From NCBI GenBank assembly GCA_905221605.1, contig CAJNDS010002303.1, forward strand, positions 182,501-246,500: a DNA stretch of 64,000 nucleotides, in the 5' to 3' direction. The position numbers were made by a program, and so were the translations under genes. This document shows, in pieces, positions 42,867 through 52,202 of this stretch (position 1 is the stretch's first letter; each line of letters starts with the position of its first letter). Origin of the DNA: Symbiodinium natans. Its lineage: Eukaryota; Sar; Dinophyceae; Suessiales; Symbiodiniaceae. The notes beneath the pieces were generated by a model. It was not told the DNA's origin. It ran no database searches and was given only the letters and a program-made list of their open reading frames with translations.

Positions 42867-43809
42867 TCAACCGGTGCGGGAAGGGGACGGGGTGGCTAAA
42901 TACCTCACATATTTGCTAGGGGATACGAAAATTAGGATGCCCCAAGTAGCCTTCAGTGCCCACGCCTGGTCCAGGGGCGGCGTACCGAAGAGGTCCAGCC
43001 CAACCTTGCGCTCAACGGGCAACACAATGCTTGCCACCTTCCGTTCCCTGAAGGCTTGCTTGTGTGATTCCATTGCAATGCCAGGGCCATCCATGCTCCA
43101 CAGGCTGGCTTGTGTGCGCAGGTAGTCGGAGCAATCAAGGAGTCCCCCCGTGGCACAGGCCGCCATTTGGAAGCATGCGCCTATTCCATCGGAGTAATGC
43201 GGCGCAACAAAGACCAGCGGCCCCAACCGCCTAGTGAAGGAGGAGGTGGCCCGGGCAAAGCCCGCCTCGCTGTTGAACAGGAAACCGGAGGCTCGACATG
43301 TGACGAAAACACAGACGCCATGAGTGGGGCCAGTGGAGCAGGCGGTGGTGATAGCGCTGAAGAAGCGCTTCAGAGCCGCAATGTGTTTCATAAGGAAGGT
43401 TCTAAATGCTACAAGACTCCATGTGTTAGGCGGACCAGTCAACGGGAAGTCCTCCGCGGTTTGACATGCCTCCATGAGGCTCATATGGTCTCCTCCGAGC
43501 TGCTCCGCCGGAACACTTTTTTGCAGCATGAACTTCATTTGGACCATAATTTTGGCATACTGGGAGACTAACCCAATGGGCGATCCCGGGTACACCTGGT
43601 GCCCAAAGGTAAGCACAATGTCCGCCAGCACCCTGCTGAGGTCATAGCTGCTGCCTAACTTGGTTTGGGTCTCATCCTGGGCAGGCACCCGTACCCATCT
43701 ACAGCTCTCCATCCACCTGTTAGCAGGGCTTCGCAGAGGCCGCTCGAGCAGATGCTGCACCGTGGGACCTGGCGGCATGCGAAGGTAGGGAGTTCGGCTC
43801 CTCAGCTCG
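42867..43809 (-). pseudogene. SF1 helicase-like, C-terminal part (second frame)
   Basis: After the A6 run (plus strand) the homologous reading moves to this frame: a block around PYLRMPPGPTV, then PGSPIGLVSQYAKIMVQM, then FARATSSFTRR resembling helicase motif VI (R-finger), then LVFVAPH. The open frame ends at 42867. It joins the N-terminal helicase part only through a one-base change, so it is either a pseudogene or a homopolymer error in the assembly. Confidence 0.6.
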
Positions 43810-44788
43810 AAAAAACAGGCCTCCGAATACCGACATACAGGATGGCAGCAATCTCTGGGGGCAGGCGCATGGAGGAGCAAAGCGAGAGATTGACGGCCGG
43901 TCCGACAATGGCCTTGAGCCCGGCGGCCTGCATGACTGTCTCTGCTTGTTTCGGCTTGACGATACTCATGCAAAGGATCGACTCTAGCATGGAAACCGGT
44001 GAAAATAAGACATCGGAAAAGCCCGAGCTCGAGTTGGGCTTGCCCCAAGAAGGCATCTCGGATTGTCCCTTTTTCCACGGTCCTGCATTTTTGGCCGTCT
44101 GTCTGAGCAGTGCCGGGGGCAAGGTGGCCGGCGTATAAAGATCCGCAGGGACCGCATTGAGGCCACAAGTCTTTTGCTCCAACAGTTCAGTGACATAGTG
44201 GTAGTTGGGTCGGGACCCTCCTGCGGGCTGTCTGTGATCACCGATCATGACGTCAAGTGCCTGCTTGATGTGCGTCAGAATGGTATTGGAGCCTGGTGTG
44301 CCCAGTTGCTGTGCTTCATCTCGGAGCAGCAGCTCCACATCCTTTAGGCGATTAATGAGCAACGAGTAAGGGAAGCTGAGCCGTGCCACGATCGTCCCGT
44401 GTGTCGTGGCTACAAGTAGCCCTCGATTCACATCATGCGCGTCGAAGGGGAGCTTGTTAGTCTCCTTCTCCTTGTTGCCCGGTATGCGAGTGATGCGACT
44501 GCGAACAAAGTCATTGCTGGCTGACGTTAACCTATCCACCGTCTCGACATAGGCCCGGACCGACTCATTGCCATGAGCAGTGTATAGGGTAAGTCGACTC
44601 GTCAGGCAAGCAACAAGCACTCCGAGAAAAGCGCATGAGCGCGTTTTGCCACTGCCAGGCGCTCCAGTAATGAATACGGAGGTGCGATTTGCAGCCCAAC
44701 CGTAGGAGCAAGCTCCCAGCAGCGCCGCCAGATGGCCATCAGCTCCCCAAAAGGTAGGAAGGTCGCACTGCCATTTGTTCCATCTTCG
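43802..44788 (-). pseudogene. SF1 (UPF1-like) helicase, N-terminal part
   Basis: Walker A GAPGSGKT (about 43-50 of the open frame), motif Ic-like TAHGNESVRAYVE, Walker B LLLRDEAQ (158-161), and motif III IGDHRQPAGG (184-188) follow in the order of SF1B helicases. The frame ends at a stop just after a T6 run (A6 at 43810-43815 on plus), while the next motifs lie in another frame. There is no ATG at the start: upstream is a TGA. Such enzymes unwind RNA or DNA with ATP; substrate here is unknown. The upstream ORFs on the same strand may be parts of the same large gene. Confidence 0.65.
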
Positions 44789-44802
44789 CACAAAATTCGG
44801 GG

Positions 44803-45381
44803 CTAAGAGTCACTACCCGAATGCCCATCATCCTCGAGCATATGCATGGTCTCCTCATCTAGATGCTCAAGGATGTCAGTAGCAATGCGTTCATCAAGGA
44901 AACACGCTACCCACTCCAGGATGATGGCATGATCGTGGGGAACTGCATCAGACACTGCCTGCAAGAGCACATCAACTTTATCAGCGGTGAAACGCCACGC
45001 CAGTAAAAGGTGCTGCTCCAAATGCGCCCTGATCAGGTAAAGGGGATAATCTGCCTGGCTGTGCACGATGATGGGCCTTGCCCAGGCCAAAACGGCGTTC
45101 TGTTGCGGTCCGGGCGGGCGCCTAAACATGGCCAGTATTCCTTGGCCAATGCATTTTGCATTGCAAATCTTGTGAGAGGTCCCGTAGGTGATGTGCAGCC
45201 AGGCTAGATGACCACCTACCGAGTGCGCAAGTTCGGCCGCTGCTACAGCAGCGACGGCCCGTTGGGTAGGGAGTCCTTGGGCCGCCAAGGTGTCGAAAGG
45301 GAGCAACGCACCAGACAATTTGGACTCTGCAGGCTTGGTTGTGTGTGGCACGCACAAGGGTGAGGTTGGCAACAAGGCCAC
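44803..45381 (-). CDS. Unrecognised 192-codon ORF upstream of helicase
   Basis: Starts MALLPTSPLCVPHTTK and ends in an acidic tail (HLDEETMHMLEDDGHSGSDS). The middle is helical (HLEQHLLLAWRFTADKVDVLL). Ends 15 nt before the helicase frame opens, in a different frame. It may be the N-terminal region of the helicase gene or a separate ORF. No domain recognised. Confidence 0.4.
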   Translation of the reverse strand: MALLPTSPLCVPHTTKPAESKLSGALLPFDTLAAQGLPTQRAVAAVAAAELAHSVGGHLAWLHITYGTSHKICNAKCIGQGILAMFRRPPGPQQNAVLAWARPIIVHSQADYPLYLIRAHLEQHLLLAWRFTADKVDVLLQAVSDAVPHDHAIILEWVACFLDERIATDILEHLDEETMHMLEDDGHSGSDS

Positions 45382-45533
45382 TGTACCTTAGCCTGCAGCG
45401 AGGGGCTGCTTCCCGGGCCGACCAAGGGGCTGGAACATGACACTGCAAGGTGGACTGTGTGCGAGGCCATAGACTGCCCAGGTGGTCCGACGTTGGCGGA
45501 TGGGGGGAGTCCATTTGTGCAGGCCAGTGGAGC

Positions 45534-46213
45534 TCATCGACCCCCCAGGAGCAGTAACGGGGAAGTCTGACCGGCTAGGTCATCCGCTAGCGGTGAACGC
45601 AGACGAATGAGGCGGAGGCTCGCAAGTGGATGATCTCCGACCGCATAGACGTCATATGTGCTCCCATCAAGAGGCGTGACGCGGAAGAACACACCAGCAT
45701 GCTCCCCGGTCGGGACAGCGAAGAACCGCTCCCCCCTCAACCCTTCCAAGAGAAGCCGGAGCCAGTTCGTGTTAACTGACGCCAGACAGACAACAGACTG
45801 GATAGCCAATTCCAGTAGAGCATGTGCCACGGAAAGTCTGGTCCTCCCGAGACCTGGCCGATGTCCATTCCTTGTGTTGTACACCATTCCAACCACGATT
45901 GGGAGGCGACAGCAACGCCTTTCGTGCTATGGGCGCACTGCACTGGTAAGGCAAGCACGACCCTAATTCTGCAGAGATCCAATAGAAGACGCTGCGTGAC
46001 TACAGGCGTAAGGCGTCGCACTGAGTCCTCACCTCCTCCGAACGTGTGAGGAATTAGCGGGTCCATGCCCAATATTGACGTCAGAACTACTGGTGACAGA
46101 TCCAAGGAAAGGGCCTGCGGCAGAGCAAGAGCACGGGCGTACTCAGGCTGCCTAGGGTCACTCTCAAGGCTATCGTCCTCTGCATACATGCTCGAGGCAA
46201 GGCTAGAGGGCAA
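45534..46213 (-). pseudogene. Unrecognised protein-like sequence in two frames
   Basis: One frame runs 46213-45737 (MPSSLASSMYAEDDSLESD...) and another 45896-45534 (RLSVAHALLELAIQSVVCLA...GVFFRVTPLDGSTYDVYAVGD). The two overlap and read naturally as one protein with a frameshift near 45850. No family recognised. Confidence 0.4.
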
Positions 46214-46381
46214 TGGTTCGCAAGTATGGCGTTAGCCACTTGTCGATGTGAATCCTAGGAGACAATCCCTAACTCACACACTCACACTTCAGGGCAGGGA
46301 GCTACCAAGCAGACTGCAGTAAGCCAAAATGCAACAAGGAAGAGTGCATAGCAGTGGACTGCAGAACACCTAACCCCAGAA

Positions 46382-47602
46382 TCAGGGCAAGCTGGACGAG
46401 GCGGACACCAACCTGAACAGATGACCTTCAAAGGTGAGGCACTTGTACTTGAGGAGCACTCTCGCATTGGGAGGGAAGGCGGTTTGAATTTTAGTGCAGA
46501 CGTCAGCTACAAAGCCCTGTTCATCACAAAGCACAAAAGCCCGATTCTCGAGGTAACCACTCCGTTGCCGCATGTGTTGCACAATTAATATTTGCAGCAT
46601 CAGGACTGGCAACATGGGGTCGATCATCAGATTGAGGGGGGAGGCTCCATCAGGCGGATTGATTAGACATAGGCGCCTACTATGGTAGGACCCCACCAGA
46701 ACCGGATGCGCCTCCACCATTTGCTCAAACGAAGGGAACGCAACTGCAACAAATACCGTGCCGACTGGCCAATCAACGAGAAAACTGACTAACGGGACAG
46801 CAAAAGTCAGTCCATGGACAACCACTTGGACTTGTACCAAATTCAGATCAAGTCGAAAGGCCGTCGCTCCCAAGAGTAGCGGGAAGAGTTCAGCGCCTAG
46901 TTGGGTGGAATCGAAAAGATACCACTCTCCTTGTGTATAAGGCGAACAGCACATTGTGTATTTGAGCATGCAGCCAAATTCCAGTCCAACCTCAACAAGG
47001 ACAAAGGTAGCAACTTGGCCAGCAAATGCACAAGTGGCCCCAAGGCCTTGCTCTTGAAAGGCACAGGCCGCTTGGGAGGTGAACTGGTATTCCTGGATTC
47101 GCGGTGCACCGGTTCCATTCTCGGCAGGGAGGGGTCCGGTGGGGCGTCTAATTACGCAGGGCCAGAAACCATGGTGGGTGGCACGAGCGAGCAAGGTGGG
47201 AGGTGGCTTTCGGAAGGCTAGGAGAGGGGCTTGAAGACAGAAGACAGGTAGATTGGGGAGCGAGCTCAACCGAAGGAAAAAGACGTCATAGCTGCCCAAG
47301 GTGGTAGTGGTGATTCTGCAAGAGGCATGCAGTGTGATCGGGAGCGCAATAATACACGACTCACCAAGGTGACTGGCGAGCACATTGTGCCATGCAACAC
47401 ACACAGAGCCCATAGCGCGCAGAGTTTGTAACCCCCATTGTTGCCACACGAGGCAGCCACATCCGTCAACCTCCCCTAACTGGAGGGATAATCCTTTTCG
47501 CCAACAGCGGTGGATGAGCTGGTGAGCAATCTCAACCATTTTCGAAGACTCTGCATCGGCATCCACACGTGCTTGAATGAAGATAGTTCCAGTAAGCTGC
47601 AT
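46382..47602 (-). CDS. Unrecognised 406-codon ORF
   Basis: The longest unbroken frame of this block. It is rich in hydrophobic residues and Cys but has no clear signal peptide or regular membrane segments. No known motif. Same strand as, and upstream of, the helicase pieces, so it may be the N-terminal part of a large multi-domain protein of a mobile element. It ends before the AT-rich element at 47668. Confidence 0.45.
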   Translation of the reverse strand: MQLTGTIFIQARVDADAESSKMVEIAHQLIHRCWRKGLSLQLGEVDGCGCLVWQQWGLQTLRAMGSVCVAWHNVLASHLGESCIIALPITLHASCRITTTTLGSYDVFFLRLSSLPNLPVFCLQAPLLAFRKPPPTLLARATHHGFWPCVIRRPTGPLPAENGTGAPRIQEYQFTSQAACAFQEQGLGATCAFAGQVATFVLVEVGLEFGCMLKYTMCCSPYTQGEWYLFDSTQLGAELFPLLLGATAFRLDLNLVQVQVVVHGLTFAVPLVSFLVDWPVGTVFVAVAFPSFEQMVEAHPVLVGSYHSRRLCLINPPDGASPLNLMIDPMLPVLMLQILIVQHMRQRSGYLENRAFVLCDEQGFVADVCTKIQTAFPPNARVLLKYKCLTFEGHLFRLVSASSSLP

Positions 47603-47667
47603 GATGCTAAAAGCGAGACTGGATTATTGCGCAAAATTTGTTGTCGCACGAGAAAAGACAGGGCGGT

Positions 47668-49305
47668 ACTGTGGAGGTCACTTCGGCTTCCCTACCTTTT
47701 GGAATTGATTTCTTGCCCTCTTTTTGTGTCTCCAAAATCCACACACCTTTCACCACCCGCACACTTCCACACTTGAACAGCCAGCGAACCCAGCCGACAT
47801 AACGCAAACACACACCACCCACTCAGCCACTTTGCACCCATAATGAACACACACCCACACTCTATGACACACACGACTCTCTGACCCACAAACGCCGAAA
47901 ACAACACACCACACCATTCACAATGAAAAACCGAGGTAAACACACACAGACACCACTGCAAGGTTACTGTTTTTTTGATTTCACTTCTGAGACTCCATGC
48001 CTTACCACTCTTTACCCACACACTGACAATTTTCTTGCACACTGAGCCAAAGACATACACCCGCAAACCAACCCACTTTGCAACCACAAATGCTCACACA
48101 CACACACACACACATCCACAACACTCTTGAATGTGCACACTCAGAAAACAGCCAAAACCACAACATGCACATTCTCATGGATATTTTTAGGTTCCGATTG
48201 CAATTTTTTCACTGTCTTTCTGGTCAATCGACAGCTTACCGGGCTGACAGCACTCACCAAACACTTGCTGAACAATCTGTTTGTGTTTTAGTTCAGGGCG
48301 GTTTCTTGGAACTCTCTCTTTCTAAAAGCTTGCGACTCAACCGAGAGATCATCCCGGCAAAAAAAACAAAGAAAACATTGAACAAAAGCAAGAGAAAAAT
48401 TCTGTTCAGACGGACGAAGGCAATTTGAATTGAAAAAATCAAAAAAATGTTGCTGTGTATGAACTAAAGAAAATTGTCTAAGTTTCACGATTCTGGCTTC
48501 TTTCCAGTGTTTTCTCGATTTTCCCAAAGGTTCAAAAAGAAAGAATGTGTTGGAGTTCTTGCTAACATTGAAAAAAACAATCACACTAACCTCTCATCAT
48601 GGCCAGAACGACTTCAGTGTTGTTTAGTTTTGATTTCCATTCCATTCGACTTTTTTTGACAAAGCTTCGATTCTCTTGTCTTTGATTTTCCAAAATGGCC
48701 AAACAGAAATTGACAGAAGATTTGAGCAGAAGAAACTCTGCTTTCTTTCAGGCTGGCTGCCTTTAAATTCTTTGTCTTTCGTTTGGTTGGTGTTGCAATT
48801 CTTCCCTGGATTCAGCACCATTCAACGAATTTTCCAAATTTCTGAAGTCTCCGAAAATGTTGAAAAAACCCTCAAAATCAACACTTGATCAGTTAAATTT
48901 GTTGAATTTACTCTGGTGTTTCGCTCGCTTCGCTCGCACTTATTCACATTCTGGAAATACACTTTGCAATTTTCAAGTGGTTTGGCTTGGGCGTCGCGCG
49001 CAACCTTAACGAATCAACACCACGGCTGAACTCGTCTCGTCCTGCAGTTGATTTCTGTCCAAACGGCACTGTCAGAGGCTTTTGAAAACACTTGTTTCAA
49101 AGCATTGAACTTTTCCAAGCTGCAGTTTCCACCGAGCCATTTAACAAAACATGTTGCATTTTCAAGTGTTCTTGTTGACTCTGCAACCTTCTTTTCTCCT
49201 CTTCTGCCTTCAGGCCTTGCACCAAAACCTGGAGAATCTGAAACCCAAGATGAGGGGCAGCAAAATTGATCCAAAAGGTAGGGAAGCTCCAGTGACCTCC
49301 ACAGT
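47668..49305. mobile_element. 1.64-kb AT-rich TIR element, complete copy
   Basis: Ends are inverted repeats: ACTGTGGAGGTCACT...CTTCCCTACCTTTT at the left and its reverse complement at the right (~34 bp with few mismatches). The inside is clearly more AT-rich than its neighbours and has no ORF with a recognisable domain, so it is a non-autonomous DNA-element candidate. A (CA)n run lies near 48092-48113 and a CGCTCGCTTCGCTCGC near-palindrome near 48924. No convincing target-site duplication is visible. Confidence 0.75.
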
Positions 49306-49809
49306 TAGAGAAAGTTCCGGTTCCAAACAAGTTCACACTTTGCCACCTTGCTGCCTGCTGTTCTGATTTTGGGGGAAGACTGACACAAGACTTAGACTGG
49401 AACCGACTGGAAGGCTTATTTGTTTACTCGCAACGAGGAGCTGTGAAAGCCAGATCTGGCTTCCCGTGTGTGAAAAAAACGCCGCAACTGGGTCCAAAAA
49501 TGGCTCCTAAACTTGGGTTCCAATTTGAGGCTCCAACCTGGGTGGCCTTGTATGTTCACACAGGAAATCCAAAATCTAGGGCCCGTTTTCGGTGCCCAGA
49601 ATTGAGCTGCTTTTGGAACCGATTTGAGTTGAATAATAATTGAAATCGACTCACAGACAACAAGATTTTTTTCGATTCGATACTGTTTGCATTAACACTC
49701 AAGAAAACAAAAACGCCGTCGATACGCGTGTTCTTGGCTTGCTAAACTTGTCTTTAGCTGGCACGCAAGACAAAGCAGTCTTGCATTGTTCGCGCGCGAT
49801 CTTTCTCGC
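49306..49809. other. Unique AT-rich spacer between the two TIR element copies
   Basis: About 500 bp with no recognised gene. Composition is similar to the flanking element. Confidence 0.5.
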
Positions 49810-50297
49810 ACTGTGGAGGTCACTTCGGCTTCCCTACCTTTTGGAATTGATTTCTTGCCCTCTTTTTGTGTCTCCAAAATCCACACACCTTTCACCACCC
49901 GCACACTTCCACACTTGAACAGCCAGCGAACCCAGCCGACATAACGCAAACACACACCACCACTCAGCCACTTTGCACCCATAATGAACACACACCCACA
50001 CTCTATGACACACACGACTCTCTGACCCACAAACGCCGAAAACAACACACCACACCATTCACAATGAAAAACCGAGGTAAACACACACAGACACCACTGC
50101 AAGGTTACTGTTTTTTTGATTTCACTTCTGAGACTCCATGCCTTACCACTCTTTACCCACACACTGACAATTTTCTTGCACACTGAGCCAAAGACATACA
50201 CCCGCAAACCAACCCACTTTGCAACCACAAATGCTCACACACACACACACACACATCCACAACACTCTTGAATGTGCACACTCAGAAAACAGCCAAA
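49810..50297 (+). mobile_element. TIR element copy 2, left part (direct)
   Basis: 488 bp matching 47668-48156 almost perfectly (one base missing). It stops exactly where the inverted segment's homology begins in copy 1. Confidence 0.85.
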
Positions 50298-50348
50298 GTC
50301 TGGATTTGGCGCCGGATCATCTCAGGAGGGTTCTCGGATCCTCAATTT
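50298..50348. other. 51-bp segment between direct and inverted parts
   Basis: Not part of the element. Best explained as former right-hand flank carried in by the inversion. Confidence 0.55.
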
Positions 50349-51496
50349 ACTGTGGAGGTCACTGGAGCTTCCCTACCTTTTCGATCAATTTTGCTGCCCC
50401 TCATCTTGGGTTTCAGATTCTCCAGGTTTTGGTGCAAGGCCTGAAGGCAGAAGAGGAGAAAAGAAGGTTGCAGAGTCAACAAGAACACTTGAAAATGCAA
50501 CATGTTTTGTTAAATGGCTCGGTGGAAACTGCAGCTTGGAAAAGTTCAATGCTTTGAAACAAGTGTTTTCAAAAGCCTCTGACAGTGCCGTTTGGACAGA
50601 AATCAACTGCAGGACGAGACGAGTTCAGCCGTGGTGTTGATTCGTTAAGGTTGCGCGCGACGCCCAAGCCAAACCACTTGAAAATTGCAAAGTGTATTTC
50701 CAGAATGTGAATAAGTGCGAGCGAAGCGAGCGAAACACCAGAGTAAATTCAACAAATTTAACTGATCAAGTGTTGATTTTGAGGGTTTTTTCAACATTTT
50801 CGGAGACTTCAGAAATTTTGAAAATTCGTTGAATGGTGCTGAATCCAGGGAAGAATTGCAACACCAACCAAACGAAAGACAAAGAATTTAAAGGCAGCCA
50901 GCCTGAAAGAAAGCAGAGTTTCTTCTGCTCAAATCTTCTGTCAATTTCTGTTTGGCCATTTTGGAAAATCAAAGACAAGAGAATCGAAGCTTTGTCAAAA
51001 AAAGTCAAATGGAATGGAAATCGAGACTGGGCGACTCTCAAGTCGTTCTGGCCATGATGAGAGGTTAGTGTGATTGTCTTTTTCAATGTTAGCAAGAACT
51101 CCAACACATTCTTTCTTTTTGAACCTTTGGGAAAATCAAGAAAACACTGGAAAGAAGCCAGAATCGTGAAACTTAGACAATTTTCTTTAGTTCATACACA
51201 GCAACATTTTTTTGATTTTTTCAATTCAAATTGCCTTCGTCCGTCTGAACAGAATTTTTCTCTTGCTTTTGTTCAATGTTTTCTTTGTTTTTTTGCCGGG
51301 ATGATCTCTCGGTTGAGTCGCAAGCTTTTAGAAAGAGAGAGTTCCAAGAAACCGCCCTGAACTAAAACACAAACAGATTGTTCAGCAAGTGTTTGGTGAG
51401 TGCTGTCAGCCCGGTAAGCTGTCGATTGACCAGAAAGACAGTGACAAAATTGCAATCGGAACCTAAAAATATCCATAAGAATGTGCATGTTGTGGT
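50349..51496 (-). mobile_element. TIR element copy 2, right part (inverted)
   Basis: 1,148 bp matching the reverse complement of 48157-49305. Together with 49810-50297 it makes one full element length, broken at the same internal point. With copy 1 it forms a large inverted repeat with ~1.15-kb arms. Confidence 0.85.
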
Positions 51497-52202
51497 CTTG
51501 CTAAAATTTGTGGATTTCTGTACGGTGCAGCACAGCTCGCATGGCAGCAATTTAAAGGATGCATCAAAAAACTCAAGCGTGCAGACACGATTTTCCAGGG
51601 AAAACGGAAACGCATGCATTGCAAACGCCGAAAATTGTGAAAAGCAGAGCTCGCGCAGCAGTCTCTTTTTCACTTCGCACTTGAGCCAAACACCAAAGTG
51701 TTCAGCAAGCTTCAGTTCTTGCAGCAAGCTCTCTCCAAGAGCTAAGGGCTCCAAAAGCTACGAATTCCATCTCAACTTTGTTCTACAAAGGAGGTAAAGC
51801 AAAAGAACAATGCAACTGCTTTGGTCTACACCTCGGGGACTTCAGGTCACTTCCGAACAGCAAAACAGCGAAGCTTCAGAGTCCACTCTGCACTCCTACT
51901 CCCATCCTACACGTCCAACGGCAACGAACGAAGTGGCGGGGACACGGAGTGAGTTGCAACAAGACAGAACCTCAGAGTTCTGACACGCACTTCTTCACTA
52001 CTGCTCTCAAGCAGTTCCAAGTGCTTCAAAACTCATCCTAGGCCATGCCAACAAGACAAGACATGCGTCGCAGTCAACCCAAACATGCTTTAGGGACTTT
52101 GGGCAAAACCAAACATGCTCATGCCAAGTCATGCAGCAGAAAAACTCTCATGCTTCTCTCTGTATGGTCAAACACCACATGGCACCAACTGGGCAAACAC
52201 TA
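51497..52202. other. No recognisable gene
   Basis: About 700 bp of mixed sequence without domain-bearing frames or clear repeats. Confidence 0.5.

Noticed and set aside
43802-44788. Helitron Rep/helicase
   Set aside because: Motifs DEAQ and GDHRQ with the AHGN block fit SF1B UPF1-like rather than Pif1-type helicases, and no HUH nuclease motif is seen upstream.
48092-50260. (CA)n runs at 48092 and 50232 as separate features
   Set aside because: They are one short microsatellite inside the TIR element, present twice because the element is.
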